Shown here piece by piece: positions 36,269 to 45,978 of a stretch of 64,000 nt of DNA. Within the stretch, counting starts at the first letter, position 1. Each line of letters starts with the position of its first letter. The notes beneath the pieces are model-generated. The model worked only from the letters and a program-made list of their open reading frames with translations. It was not told the DNA's origin and searched no databases. Both the position numbers and the translations under genes were made by a program. Origin of the DNA: Pelagicoccus sp. SDUM812002 (GTDB taxonomy: Bacteria > Verrucomicrobiota > Verrucomicrobiia > Opitutales > Opitutaceae); contig NZ_JARXHX010000001.1 of NCBI RefSeq assembly GCF_031127835.1, forward strand, positions 124,001-188,000. The letters are read 5' to 3'.

Positions 36269-38605
36269 TTAGCTGAAATCAAACTGAACCTTGTCGCCCT
36301 TGATCTTCAATTTTGCGCTGAACTCCTTACCTGCCTTCGATTTGAAGCCTTCGAGCGTATCGGTTACGCCTTTTTCCAAAAGCGTCCGTGCCTCCTCGGC
36401 AGAAATCGGTCTCTGAGCAACCTGCTTCCAAACTATGAATCGACATCCATTTTTCCAGTTGCAGCAGCCGTACCCCTTGGCACCTTCCACAACGGGGCTC
36501 TTACAAATTGGGCAGTCTCCGAATTTATCGAGCCCTCCTGTGTCCTGGCTCGCTTCAACCGTCTCGTAAGAGAGCCTCCCGCCCCTACCTAGAGCTAAAA
36601 ATCCTAGTAGCTTCTTTCCTTTGTCCAAAACCGGGTGTGGCTCCAAGGTTTTACCGTTGTAGAGCAACTCCCGCATTAAACCGGGTTGGAAGGTCATTCC
36701 CAATTCTCCGTCCTTGATGACAAACTTACATCCCTCCCGCCAGCTGGAGCAACCGTATCCAGTTTTTCCACGCATCACGGGAGCGCGACACTTAGGACAA
36801 GGACCCAGATTTCTCAGGTCAACTGTCTTACCGGCATCATTGGCCAAGATTTCCTTGGTGTACTCAACGACATCTGACATGAAAGATGCCGCGTCTTGCT
36901 CACCACGCTCCACCTTCTTAAGACGAAACTCCCAGTCACCCGTCAGTTCGGGTGATTTTAAGCGCTCGTCCTGTATCAGAGAAATCAAGTGACGCCCACT
37001 GTCCGTGCTGATCAAATTCTTCTTTTTGCGCTCAACGTATTTGCGTTGAATCAATACTTCGATGATCGACGCCCGAGTGGCTGGCGTGCCCACTCCCTTG
37101 TCCTTGAGAGCTTCTTTGAGCTCCTCGTCGTCGACGATCTTGCCCGCCGTCTCCATCAGTGAGAGCAAGGTCGCTTCCGTGAAACGCTTGGGCGGGTTTG
37201 TCTTGAACTTTTCAATACTGGGAGCGTGCGGATTGCTTTCGCCGACTTGGAAATTTGGCATGACTGCAGGCTCTTCAGCCCCTTTCTTTTTGCCTTTAGC
37301 TACCTTCTTCTCAGCCTGCGGATACAATACCTGCCACCCCGCTTCTATGAGGACGGTGCCCTTAGCTCGAAAGGTCTCCTCCGCAGCCTTCGCTTCAACC
37401 GTAGTAACCGCACGAATACAAGCAGGATAGAACACAGCAATGAGTCGGACCAGGATTGCATCGTAAACGCGAGCTTCATCCTGGTTAAGATTCCGAGGCA
37501 AGTCCTCCGTAGGGATAATTGCATGGTGGTCGGAAACCTTGCTATCATCTACAATGCGCTTGTTGAAGGATAGCTGGTCGAGATCGAGAGCTTCGATCTC
37601 CTTGGCCTTCGTCGCAGACAACCGCTTAAGCAAGGGTCCGACGGTCGGCTCCAAGTCGGTGGAGAGGTAGCGGCTATCAGTTCTCGGATACGTTATGTGC
37701 TTTTGCTCGTAGAGATTCTGGGCAATTCGCAAGGTCTGGTCTGCCGTGAAGCCATACCGGCGATTCATCTCCCGCTGCAGTTCGGTAAGGTCGAAAAGGA
37801 GCGGCGGGTTGGTTCGTTCGTCCTTTTGCTGGACGTCGCTCACCACCAGCGGCTGACCTTCAACCTTAGCGTGCAATGCTTTGGCCTTCTCTTCCTCGGT
37901 TATTTTTCCTCCAGCATGGCGGAATTTTGTCTCGCGGCAATCCGTGTGGACTTCCCAAAAATCTTCAGATTTGAAACTTTCGATCTCTGTATCGCGCCCG
38001 ACAATCATAGCCAAGATCGGAGTCTGCACTCGTCCGAGGCTTAGAAGCAGGTTGCGTTTGCCGTATTCGACTGTGAAATATCGCGTCGCATTCAGGCCGA
38101 CGATCCAATCCGCTTCGCTCCTACAACGTGCCGCATCGTGCAGTGTATCGAATTCCTTGCCATCCTTGAGCGCGGCGAAGCCCTTGCTAATGGCTGAGCT
38201 CGTCAGCGAGCTAATCCATAGTCGCTTGACAGGTTTGCCCGTACATCCCGCCCACTCTAGGATATAGCGAAAGATCAGCTCCCCCTCCCGACCTGCGTCT
38301 GTTGCGCAAATAATTTCCTCCGCTTCGGAAAACAGCTTTTTGACCGTGGCCAATTGCTTCTTAGCGCCGTCGTCCCCCCGCGCTCTCAACTCGAACCGGT
38401 CAGGGATAATCGGGAGGAGGCTCTTTTTCCAGGACTTCCATTCCGGACGATACTCCTCGGGCTCCTTAAGCTCGACAAGATGACCGAAGGCCCAGGTGAC
38501 CGCCCACTCCCCGCCTGTCAGGTAGCCATCGTGTCTTTGGCCCGCATTCAGATGCTTGGCTATATCTCTGGCAACGGAGGGTTTTTCGGCAAGGACGACT
38601 TTCAT
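36269..38605 (-). CDS. topB: DNA topoisomerase III
   Basis: The 778-aa type IA topoisomerase has an N-terminal TOPRIM domain (VVLAEKPSVARDIAKHL; later ATDAGREGELIFRYIL), the active-site region YPRTDSRYLS with the catalytic Tyr, and GVGTPATRASIIE. At the C terminus come one Cys4 zinc ribbon (CPKCRAPV ... C) and related repeats (CPICKSPVVEGAKGYGC and a topo C-terminal-like segment). It relaxes and decatenates DNA in the cytosol. It is a little longer than E. coli TopB because of the added C-terminal repeats. Confidence 0.95.
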   Translation of the reverse strand: MKVVLAEKPSVARDIAKHLNAGQRHDGYLTGGEWAVTWAFGHLVELKEPEEYRPEWKSWKKSLLPIIPDRFELRARGDDGAKKQLATVKKLFSEAEEIICATDAGREGELIFRYILEWAGCTGKPVKRLWISSLTSSAISKGFAALKDGKEFDTLHDAARCRSEADWIVGLNATRYFTVEYGKRNLLLSLGRVQTPILAMIVGRDTEIESFKSEDFWEVHTDCRETKFRHAGGKITEEEKAKALHAKVEGQPLVVSDVQQKDERTNPPLLFDLTELQREMNRRYGFTADQTLRIAQNLYEQKHITYPRTDSRYLSTDLEPTVGPLLKRLSATKAKEIEALDLDQLSFNKRIVDDSKVSDHHAIIPTEDLPRNLNQDEARVYDAILVRLIAVFYPACIRAVTTVEAKAAEETFRAKGTVLIEAGWQVLYPQAEKKVAKGKKKGAEEPAVMPNFQVGESNPHAPSIEKFKTNPPKRFTEATLLSLMETAGKIVDDEELKEALKDKGVGTPATRASIIEVLIQRKYVERKKKNLISTDSGRHLISLIQDERLKSPELTGDWEFRLKKVERGEQDAASFMSDVVEYTKEILANDAGKTVDLRNLGPCPKCRAPVMRGKTGYGCSSWREGCKFVIKDGELGMTFQPGLMRELLYNGKTLEPHPVLDKGKKLLGFLALGRGGRLSYETVEASQDTGGLDKFGDCPICKSPVVEGAKGYGCCNWKNGCRFIVWKQVAQRPISAEEARTLLEKGVTDTLEGFKSKAGKEFSAKLKIKGDKVQFDFS

Positions 38606-38718
38606 TCAAGGAGGCTGGCCGAGGCAAAGAAACTACACCGCAAAGTCAACGACGGGATGAGCATCCCCCACGCAGAAACGCTCTTTCCCCTGGGCGCCAT
38701 TTTTTTGCTTGCGGACGC

Positions 38719-38750
38719 TAAAAAGCCTCCGGGCTACCACCCCCGGAGGC
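38719..38750 (-). terminator. Intrinsic terminator
   Basis: Stem arms GCCTCCGGG (38725-38733) and CCCGGAGGC (38742-38750) are perfect 9-bp complements with an 8-nt loop. On the minus strand the hairpin is followed directly by TTTTTAG. It lies about 60 bp downstream of the small exported-protein gene that ends at 38810. Confidence 0.88.
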
Positions 38751-38809
38751 TGTTCAGATTCAACAAACTAGACTAATGAAATTCTAAATCAAAAACGACG
38801 CAGAACCTT

Positions 38810-39202
38810 CTAGAAACGCAGGCCCCAAGCGCCGTTGTACATCTTAGAGAGTCTTACCGAACCGACTTCGCTTGCGAAGATCGCAACCGTGCCCTCAGAG
38901 TTAATTTGCGGATCCGCCTTGAGGGCTGCCTCGTAGGATGTCACGAGAGCGTTTAACGTCCCGGCATCCGAAAACTGGGAGCTCAAACTTGCTACCAACT
39001 CCTGTACGGCAGCCTCCGACTGACCGTGGCGAGCGTCCAAGCAACGCTCCTTCACCAAGTGTTCCCAATCGTTTTTCTTGTAAAGTTCGACGATCACCTT
39101 GAGGGCCTGCCTCGGTGTCTCCTTTTCCGTGTCGGCCTGCGCCAAAGATGCCCCGATGAATAACGCGATGGAGACGATGGTGGATAATAGTTTCGTTTGC
39201 AT
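38810..39202 (-). CDS. Small exported protein of unknown function
   Basis: I start at ATG 39200-39202, which gives a good signal peptide (KLLSTIVSIALFIGASLAQA) and 130 aa; an in-frame start at 39244 would add 14 residues before it. The mature part is a small alpha+beta domain (RQALKVIVELYKKNDWEHLV ... LRF). The pattern resembles DUF4878/NTF2-like lipid- or ligand-binding domains, but I cannot assign a family. It has its own terminator downstream. Confidence 0.68.
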   Translation of the reverse strand: MQTKLLSTIVSIALFIGASLAQADTEKETPRQALKVIVELYKKNDWEHLVKERCLDARHGQSEAAVQELVASLSSQFSDAGTLNALVTSYEAALKADPQINSEGTVAIFASEVGSVRLSKMYNGAWGLRF

Positions 39203-39397
39203 GTGTAACCTGGGTTGTGGATTGGAAAGCGACTTCGTATCCAAAAACTGAGTGCGCTGACTAATCTCCCGCTACATGCGTGCCATCGTGGGGCGTGGAC
39301 GCTTGCCAGAGTCCGACCGCTTAGGAAAGCAGGCCTAAAACTCCATTAGGATCCCTTACCTATTCGGATGCGTAAGAGAATTCTTTAGGAAATAATT

Positions 39398-39430
39398 TAA
39401 AAAAATGCGTCACCTATGGAGGGTGACGCA
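39398..39430 (-). terminator. Intrinsic terminator of the GH43 gene
   Basis: Arms TGCGTCACC (39406-39414) and GGTGACGCA (39422-39430) are perfect 9-bp complements. On the minus strand the stem is followed by seven T residues and then AAATTATT. It lies 34 bp past the GH43 stop codon. Confidence 0.92.
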
Positions 39431-39463
39431 TATGAAGCGAAAGTTAACAAACTGGGCCTAGCC

Positions 39464-40420
39464 TCAGGTCACGGGTAAAATCTTGCCGTCTTCGTCGTAG
39501 AAGATCTCTTTGACCTTCACGTTTCTTAGATGGTTCACCCCTTCTGAAATCTCGCAGTCGTGATGGAACAAGTACCACCGACCTTCGAATTCGACGATTG
39601 AGTGGTGGGTAGTCCAACCGAGGACCGGCTCCAAAATGCGTCCGCCGTACGTGAATGGACCATACGGATTGTCGCCAACCGCGTAGCAGAGGTAGTGAGT
39701 ATCTCCCGTAGAATAGGAGAAATAGTAGCGGCCCTTGTATTTGTGCATCCAAGCCGCTTCGAAGAAACGACGGTCATGGTCGCTGCCTTTTAACAGGTCC
39801 CCATTTTCGTCTAGGATCTCAATGCTGCGAGGAGCCTCGGCAAACTCCTTCATGTCCTCTTGCAACTTTCCGACCACCGGCAAAAGAGCCGGCGTATCTC
39901 CCTCAGGCTCCTGACCTTCCGGATCGAAAGTATCGCCTTGCCAATTTTGCAACTGACCTCCCCAGATACCGCCGAAATAGAGGTAAGCTTCTCCGTCGTC
40001 GTCCACGAATGTCGCGGGATCGATACTGAAACTGCCCTTTATCGGCTCTGGCTCTGGCACGAAAGGGCCTTCCGGACGGTCGCCCACCGCGACTCCAATT
40101 CGAAATATGCCATCCGCCGCACGAGCGGGAAAGTAAAGGTAGTACTTACCATTCTTGTAGGCTGCATCCGGCGCCCACATCTGCTTGTCGACCCACGGCA
40201 CTTGATCCATGTGGAGAGCCACGCCATGGTCGGTCACCTCGCCATCGATCGAATCCATCGAAAACACATGGTAGTCCACCATGTCGTACTGGTCACCATT
40301 GTCGTTGGTCGGCTGGTCCGTCTCCCTATCGTGGGAAGGGTAGACATAGATCTTGCCCTCGAAAACGTGGGCAGAGGGATCTGCTGTAAAGAGATGAGAA
40401 ATTAGAGGCTTATCAGACAT
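39464..40420 (-). CDS. Glycoside hydrolase family 43 protein
   Basis: The 318-aa protein is a single five-bladed propeller. The N-terminal HLFTADPSAHVFEGKIYVY contains the Asp of the catalytic triad, a middle Asp lies in FSIDPATFVDDDG, and the Glu in FFEAAWMHKYKGRYYFSYS fits the general acid. GH43 enzymes remove xylose or arabinose from hemicellulose side chains or ends. There is no signal peptide, so it may act on imported oligosaccharides in the cytosol. It complements the surface GH10 xylanase; divergent from the TonB receptor gene. Confidence 0.93.
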   Translation of the reverse strand: MSDKPLISHLFTADPSAHVFEGKIYVYPSHDRETDQPTNDNGDQYDMVDYHVFSMDSIDGEVTDHGVALHMDQVPWVDKQMWAPDAAYKNGKYYLYFPARAADGIFRIGVAVGDRPEGPFVPEPEPIKGSFSIDPATFVDDDGEAYLYFGGIWGGQLQNWQGDTFDPEGQEPEGDTPALLPVVGKLQEDMKEFAEAPRSIEILDENGDLLKGSDHDRRFFEAAWMHKYKGRYYFSYSTGDTHYLCYAVGDNPYGPFTYGGRILEPVLGWTTHHSIVEFEGRWYLFHHDCEISEGVNHLRNVKVKEIFYDEDGKILPVT

Positions 40421-40684
40421 GATTTTGCTTCGATTGGGGATAGTGAGCGTGAGAATTTGAGGTTAACGGCAGCAAGATCGTATCTGTTTTTCAAATGCAC
40501 AACCGGATCTTGAAGGTTCACCGCCGCGATTTGGTCTAGCTATAGCTCTGTATTACTCGAGAAAAGAATGAGGGAAGCCAGCAGTAAAACGGCCCGCGAA
40601 GTCCACGGAAAAATTGGATCTCGGTATGCACAAAAAGGCGTTGCCTCTGAGGGCGACTGTGTAAGCATTCACCGCAAGTTACCC

Positions 40685-42787
40685 ATGCCCTTTCAGCTAA
40701 GCACTCCTAGATCCCGTTCAACGCTCCTGACAACGGGAGTGATTGGATTGCTCGCGCTGGCGTCAATTGAGTTGGGAGCTCAATCAATTCCGGAATCCTC
40801 AGGTAGCGGGCCGATTTCGCTAGAGGAACTAGCGAACACCCCTGCGATCATCTCATCGCGGCTCGAATCCCAGATTTTCAATGCCCCCTCCGGTTCCTTC
40901 GTTTTTGACGAAGAGGACATCGCGCAGCTACCAGTAGATTCAATTCCGGAGATGCTACGCTACGCGCCAGGCGTGCACATCGTTCGACCGAGCAATGGCA
41001 TCTGGGGAATGGGGATTCGTGGTGTGAACTCCCGCTTCTTCAACAGAGCTCTCTTCACGGTCGACGAGCAAAACGTCTACGCATCTATCTTTGCTGGACT
41101 ATTCGGCAGCCAACACGATCTCCTGATGGAAGATGTGGCTTCAGTGGAAGTCGCCTACGGACCCGGCGGCGGGACTTGGGACAACAACGCGGTCAACGGC
41201 CTTGTTAACGTCCGCATGAAGACAGCCTTCGAAACCGAAGGCACCCTACTGACGGCCAACGTCGGTACAGAAAATCGCGGTGTCGCAGCTAGAATCGGCT
41301 GGGCTATCGACGACAAAACCTCCGCTCGCGTGTACGCGAAAGCCAACATACGCGACTCCAGCCTAACCCGTTTCCCATACGGCAATGATTGGGACACCGC
41401 TCGCACTGGGTTCCGCGTCGACCACCGTCCGACAAACCACGACTTAGTGAGCGTCTCCGGGGAAGCCTTCTACTCTGACCTCGGCTATGCCTACAACCTC
41501 GCGGATTTCGAAACCGGCTCACTTGATTTCGTAGCTGATTCGGAACGACTCGCCGGCGCCAACACGCAAATCAAATGGACGCGTAACGTCTCCAACGACA
41601 GCTCATACTCCGTTCGCAGCTGGTTCGGCTACTCGGACCTAGACGCAGCCTACGCCGCATTCGGCATGTGGACTGCGGGAATCGAGGCACGAGGCAGGCA
41701 AAAATGGGGCGACGCCCACACTGTCAGCTTCAATGTCGGATCCGCCTACGACGAGGAACACACCTCCTCTACCCTAGCATCCGACTTCACGAGTCCAGTT
41801 CTGAACAGTTTCGTCATGTATTCAGGTATTCAAGACGAATGGGTACTCTCGCCAGAGCAGCTGACCCTGTCGTGGGGAGTCGACTTCAGGCACGATGATC
41901 GCTCTAACAACACGACGATATCGCCCAACGCGAGCTTGATTTTCGAGATCGACGAATCGAGTAGAGCTTGGCTCACCTATTCGCAATCTAACCGCAATCC
42001 TCCTGTCTCGCTCAGCGTAATTGAGAGCTTGCGCAGCGGCAAAGCCCTAGACACGCCGCTAGACATATCGACTCCGGGAGGAACCCTCACGGTAGAACAC
42101 AGTTTGGCCGACGCAATGTCCAACATGCTGCTCGACGCCGAGGTCATGGACTCGATCGAGGCAGGATATCGAGTATTGTTGCTCGATGAAAAAGGCAGCT
42201 TCACCCTCAATGCCTTTCACTATGGGTATGATAATCTAATTGGGCGCGTGGGCGTCAGCAATGCCCTAGTGCTCGATACTCCGACGCCCTACGTCAAAAT
42301 AAACGGAGCTTACGACAACTTGCTCAAAGGCGATGCCTATGGCTTCGAAACATCGTTAGATTGGCAATTCTCGCCAAAGCATCGGGCAAGGATCAACTAC
42401 TCTTATAAACGTGACAGCTTCGAGTCGATCGTCACCCCAGAGAACGCATTCCAGGAGGACTTCATAAACTTTTCGATTGGAGAGTTCGACCATAGCACTC
42501 CCGACCATATGGCAACGCTAAACCTATCATCTGAAATCTCAGATGATTGGAATTTGGATACAGGGCTTAGATACACCAGCAGCTACAACTTCGCGAAAGG
42601 TCTGCAACCCGAAATCTTCCAACTAGATGCTCGACTGACTTGGCAAAAAACAGAGTCGCTCAGACTCTCACTCGTAGGCCGCAACCTGCTCGACTCGACA
42701 ACGCAAGAAGCCCGGTTGAAGGACTTCTTCGGTCATTGGACAGAGGTTAAACGAGAAGTTTACCTGGAGATCAGCGCCCAGTTCTAG
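40685..42787 (+). CDS. TonB-dependent outer-membrane receptor
   Basis: I start at ATG 40685 (MPFQLSTPRS..., then a signal peptide LLTTGVIGLLALASIELGAQ); the frame is open back to 40568. The 700-aa product has a plug domain (SIPEMLRYAPGVHIVRPSNG ... ASVEVAYGPGGGTWDNNAVN) and a beta barrel ending in Phe (EISAQF), as needed for BAM insertion. It should import a substrate with TonB-ExbBD energy. It heads a unit with a YfiR-like gene (15 nt) and a hybrid kinase, so it may also take part in signalling. Confidence 0.92.
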   Translation: MPFQLSTPRSRSTLLTTGVIGLLALASIELGAQSIPESSGSGPISLEELANTPAIISSRLESQIFNAPSGSFVFDEEDIAQLPVDSIPEMLRYAPGVHIVRPSNGIWGMGIRGVNSRFFNRALFTVDEQNVYASIFAGLFGSQHDLLMEDVASVEVAYGPGGGTWDNNAVNGLVNVRMKTAFETEGTLLTANVGTENRGVAARIGWAIDDKTSARVYAKANIRDSSLTRFPYGNDWDTARTGFRVDHRPTNHDLVSVSGEAFYSDLGYAYNLADFETGSLDFVADSERLAGANTQIKWTRNVSNDSSYSVRSWFGYSDLDAAYAAFGMWTAGIEARGRQKWGDAHTVSFNVGSAYDEEHTSSTLASDFTSPVLNSFVMYSGIQDEWVLSPEQLTLSWGVDFRHDDRSNNTTISPNASLIFEIDESSRAWLTYSQSNRNPPVSLSVIESLRSGKALDTPLDISTPGGTLTVEHSLADAMSNMLLDAEVMDSIEAGYRVLLLDEKGSFTLNAFHYGYDNLIGRVGVSNALVLDTPTPYVKINGAYDNLLKGDAYGFETSLDWQFSPKHRARINYSYKRDSFESIVTPENAFQEDFINFSIGEFDHSTPDHMATLNLSSEISDDWNLDTGLRYTSSYNFAKGLQPEIFQLDARLTWQKTESLRLSLVGRNLLDSTTQEARLKDFFGHWTEVKREVYLEISAQF

Positions 42788-42802
42788 GCGACGACCGACA
42801 GC

Positions 42803-43345
42803 ATGCCACACGCAATCCACAAGTTCCTGACTGCCTTCGCAGCTTTCTTGCTCGTACTGCTAGCAGGAAGGGCAAGCTTGCAGGGACAAACGCTTCAAAT
42901 TGACTCTTCCACTGCCAATTGGATCGAAGGATTCGTGGACTTCGTTCGCTGGGATGGTGAAGAAAATGCTGAGTTCATTACCGTCGGCATTATCGACGCA
43001 CCCGAAGTGGAGTCTTACCTCAGAAAGCGGGCAAGCGAGCGAACCGGTAAACCGAGCATCCTAGTCCAGGCTATCACTGCGACCGATTCGTTCGACGGTG
43101 TTGATATCGTATTCGTGGGTGGTTCGAATCGAAAGCACTGGCAGAGAATCTTCTCGAAGTGTAAGGACAATAATACCCTTACGATCGGGACCGACGACGG
43201 TTTTGTCGAAAATGGCGGTTGCGTAGAGTTCGTTGTAAGAAGAAACCGCTTACGTTTCTACATTGAAGGAGATCACGTTCGCGAAAGTGGGGTCGTCATC
43301 AGTTCCAAACTGCTGGAACTTGCGATCGAGCCGAAGAGCCGATGA
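42803..43345 (+). CDS. YfiR-family (DUF4154) periplasmic protein
   Basis: The 180-aa protein has a signal peptide (LTAFAAFLLVLLAGRASL) and the DUF4154 pattern: NWIEGFVDFVRWD near the N terminus, a middle IVFVGGSNRKHWQRI, and the hallmark C-terminal GGCVEFVVRRNRLRFYIEGD ... ESGVVISSKLLELA. YfiR proteins repress a partner signalling protein through its periplasmic domain. Here the partner should be the sensor kinase encoded next (4-nt overlap). Confidence 0.87.
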   Translation: MPHAIHKFLTAFAAFLLVLLAGRASLQGQTLQIDSSTANWIEGFVDFVRWDGEENAEFITVGIIDAPEVESYLRKRASERTGKPSILVQAITATDSFDGVDIVFVGGSNRKHWQRIFSKCKDNNTLTIGTDDGFVENGGCVEFVVRRNRLRFYIEGDHVRESGVVISSKLLELAIEPKSR

Positions 43346-45321
43346 ACATAATCGAAAAGACCAAAAAGCTCGTTTTTCAGTGGCGCATTTCCTCCAAGAT
43401 TGTCGCCATCTGCGCAGTTTCGTCTTTCGTCACCCTTACTTCTCTTTGCTCTATCGCGGTCTATCTTGATTGGCAGGAATTCAAGGAAATGCGCCTGAGC
43501 TCGCTGGACACGATTTCCGAAATCATCGCGAGCAGCAATCAAGCGGCCCTCAGATTCGAAGATCACGCCACCGCAAGGGAGCACTTGAATGCTCTCTCGC
43601 ACGAACCTGGTATTCTCCAAGCAACTTTATACGACCGCAATCGCGTCCCTTTCGCAAATTACAGTCAAGACGAACAACGCCCACCTTTGAAATATGAAGA
43701 GTCATCTGCACCTGTGTGGAAAACCAACTCAATCCTTATCACGCACCCTATCGAGTTAAACGGAGAGCGGATCGGACAACTCTCTCTCGAAGCGGACACC
43801 CGCCCCTTCATGGCCTCTGCATACCGTAGCATGGCTGCAAGCGTCCTACTCATAGCTGGCGGCATGCTGGTCTCCATCTTTCTCGCCTCAAAGATGCAAT
43901 GGCTGATCGCGACGCCAATTCGCGAGCTAGATAAAATCGCTACTCAGGTTCAGGATTCAGAAGACTTTTCGAAACGGGCGGTCAAGCGATACAACGACGA
44001 GATTGGTTCGCTCGTCGATAGCTTCAACGCGATGTTGCAAACCATAAGCAATCGCGACCGCTCCTTACGGGAGGTAAATTCGAATTTAGAGAGCATCGTC
44101 GAACAGCGCACCAAAGACCTACGGATTCAAAACTTCGCTCTTCAGGAAGCGATCCAAGCAGCCAAGGCCGCCTCTGTCGCAAAAAGCGAATTTCTCGCCA
44201 CAACCAGCCACGAACTGCGAACTCCTTTGAATCCAATCATTGGATACGTAGAGAAGATCCAGCGAGATCTGCCCAGCGGTCCTCACACTCGAGAACTGGC
44301 TCTGATCAGACAATCGGCCGCTCAACTCCTGAGACTCATTGAGGACATTCTCGATTTCAGCCGTATCGAAAGTGGGACCCTACTGCTGAAAGAGGAAAGC
44401 GTTCACGTGCAGAGCCTTTGCGAAGAGGTCGCCAACCTCCTCCGCCCTCAGGCGAGCGAAAAAGGCGTCGTGCTAGCCTTCGAATCCTCAGAGGAGTGCC
44501 TCGGCGATGTTCAAAACAGTAACATCTCAATCGACGAAGGTCGCCTGAGGCAGATCGTGCTAAACCTGACGAACAACGCTATCAAGTTTACGAACCACGG
44601 CTCAGTCACCCTTCGGACAAAGCTGGACCGTAAGGGAGCGCGAAAGGCCACTCTGACAATCGAGATAGTCGACACAGGCATAGGCATAGCAGAGTCCGAC
44701 AAAGACAAGCTCTTCAAACCATTCTCTCAGATAGACGGGTCGTGGACACGTGAGCAGGGAGGCATGGGACTCGGGCTCGCGATCTGCCAGCGAATCGCAA
44801 AAGCGATGGACTCCGAAATCGTATGCGAAAGCGAAGTTGGTAAAGGAAGCCGCTTCAGGATGGACATACCTGTAAAACTTTGCAGCTACACACCGAAGTC
44901 GAGACAAGTCGCCGACGATCTGGATTCATTTAGCCTGGATGCTGGCGTAAGAGTATTACTCGTAGAGGATGAACCAGTAAATCGAGAGTTGATGGACTCC
45001 TTGCTCTCTAGCCTCGGACACCACGTGACCACCGCAAAAAACGGCATCGAAGCCGTCGCTGCCGCTCGCGATCAGGACCTAGACTTCATTCTTCTCGATA
45101 TCAGCATGCCAAAAATGGATGGTTTCGCTGCCAGTCGGCACATTCGAAAGCTCGGCAAAGAAAAAGCTCTGATACCGATCGTAGCTATGACGGCTCACGT
45201 AACTCCTGAGGACAGGGAGCGATGCTACGAAGCGGGCATGAACGACTACCTCTCAAAACCTGTTTCCTTTACCCAATTGAAGCACACTCTCGCGAAGTGG
45301 ATTGCTCAACGTCCAGTTTGA
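43342..45321 (+). CDS. Hybrid sensor histidine kinase (CHASE8-HAMP-HisKA-HATPase-REC)
   Basis: The 659-aa protein has a transmembrane helix near residues 18-44, a periplasmic CHASE8-like sensor (LRFEDHATAREHLNALS), a second helix near 170-190 (VLLIAGGMLVSIFLAS) and HAMP. HisKA follows with TTSHELRTPLNPIIG (phospho-His), then HATPase (NLTNNAIKFT, DTGIGIAESD, GMGLGLAICQ) and a C-terminal receiver domain (VLLVEDEPVNRE, phospho-acceptor in FILLDISMPKMDG). CHASE8 proteins are the usual partners of YfiR, which supports one receptor-YfiR-kinase pathway. The output is not encoded nearby. Confidence 0.93.
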   Translation: MNIIEKTKKLVFQWRISSKIVAICAVSSFVTLTSLCSIAVYLDWQEFKEMRLSSLDTISEIIASSNQAALRFEDHATAREHLNALSHEPGILQATLYDRNRVPFANYSQDEQRPPLKYEESSAPVWKTNSILITHPIELNGERIGQLSLEADTRPFMASAYRSMAASVLLIAGGMLVSIFLASKMQWLIATPIRELDKIATQVQDSEDFSKRAVKRYNDEIGSLVDSFNAMLQTISNRDRSLREVNSNLESIVEQRTKDLRIQNFALQEAIQAAKAASVAKSEFLATTSHELRTPLNPIIGYVEKIQRDLPSGPHTRELALIRQSAAQLLRLIEDILDFSRIESGTLLLKEESVHVQSLCEEVANLLRPQASEKGVVLAFESSEECLGDVQNSNISIDEGRLRQIVLNLTNNAIKFTNHGSVTLRTKLDRKGARKATLTIEIVDTGIGIAESDKDKLFKPFSQIDGSWTREQGGMGLGLAICQRIAKAMDSEIVCESEVGKGSRFRMDIPVKLCSYTPKSRQVADDLDSFSLDAGVRVLLVEDEPVNRELMDSLLSSLGHHVTTAKNGIEAVAAARDQDLDFILLDISMPKMDGFAASRHIRKLGKEKALIPIVAMTAHVTPEDRERCYEAGMNDYLSKPVSFTQLKHTLAKWIAQRPV

Positions 45322-45978
45322 TAGCCCAAGTGGGCCGAAATCAGAGACACTCACAAAGGACATTCTCTCCGAAACGATAGTTGCTTCTATTTCGGCCGGG
45401 GTCGGCTCTTAGGATAGAACTAGCGTTCATTCCTCCTACAGGCGTGCTCTGGATTTAGGACCTGTGATCAACACGCAAGGCGTACCAAGCAATTCAGTAT
45501 CCATGTATCGTTTACAGATAATCAAACCGTACGCCCTTCAACGGTAAGCGGATGGTAGGGCAAGAGGGACTCGAACCCCCGACCCTCGGATTAGAAATCC
45601 GATGCATGCTCTTCTTATCCTTTTTATCTCCAACTGTTTATTCTTATTCTATTTTATTGGTTACAAATTGGCGCAAGCCACTCGAAGGCTGGAATTTCGT
45701 TCCGAGTTTTGATTTAGATCCTGATTTTCCCTACGGACCTTTCACCATAATGAAGCACACCGTAAGGTCTCCGCCACTTTCGGCGCATCGAGCTACCTGA
45801 ATGTGGCGAGCCAGCGAAACCAGATCGGCTAGACAGCAAAGCGAACAAACAAAGCCATCCTCCGGCTATTCCCGGAAATGTGTTAGTCCGAAACTGTGCG
45901 AAGAGGACTAGCCATTCCTTTGCTATTCGCTTTTTGGAATTCTGGCCACACGGGACTCGAGCCAAATGTTCAACTGGC
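45322..45978. other. Intergenic region containing the island boundary
   Basis: There is no convincing gene in 657 bp. At 45333-45341 and 45389-45397 there are complementary 9-mers GGCCGAAAT/ATTTCGGCC after the kinase gene, which could form a long-range stem. The tRNA 3' fragment is at 45553-45606. To its right the base composition becomes AT-rich for about 60 bp. I see no integrase remnant. Confidence 0.7.
45553..45606 (-). other. tRNA-Arg(TCT) 3' fragment, probable attachment site of a genomic island
   Basis: Read on the minus strand, this holds an anticodon arm (TCGGA-TTTCTAA-TCCGA, anticodon TCT), a 5-nt variable loop, a T arm with TTCGAGT loop, the 3' half of an acceptor stem (TTGCCCT), discriminator A and an encoded CCA. 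The D arm and 5' acceptor strand are missing from the following bases. This is the classic direct repeat left when an integrase inserts an element at a tRNA 3' end. With the tRNA on the minus strand, the element should extend to higher coordinates and the intact tRNA should lie beyond 64,000. Confidence 0.85.

Noticed and set aside
45553-45640. Complete tRNA-Arg gene
   Set aside because: No D arm or 5' acceptor strand pairing with TTGCCCT is found upstream on the minus strand, so only a fragment is present.
45552-45800. 82-codon plus-strand frame beginning MVGQEGLEPPTLGLEIRC
   Set aside because: The start is the antisense of a tRNA 3' half, a well-known source of false protein calls; the rest has no protein character.
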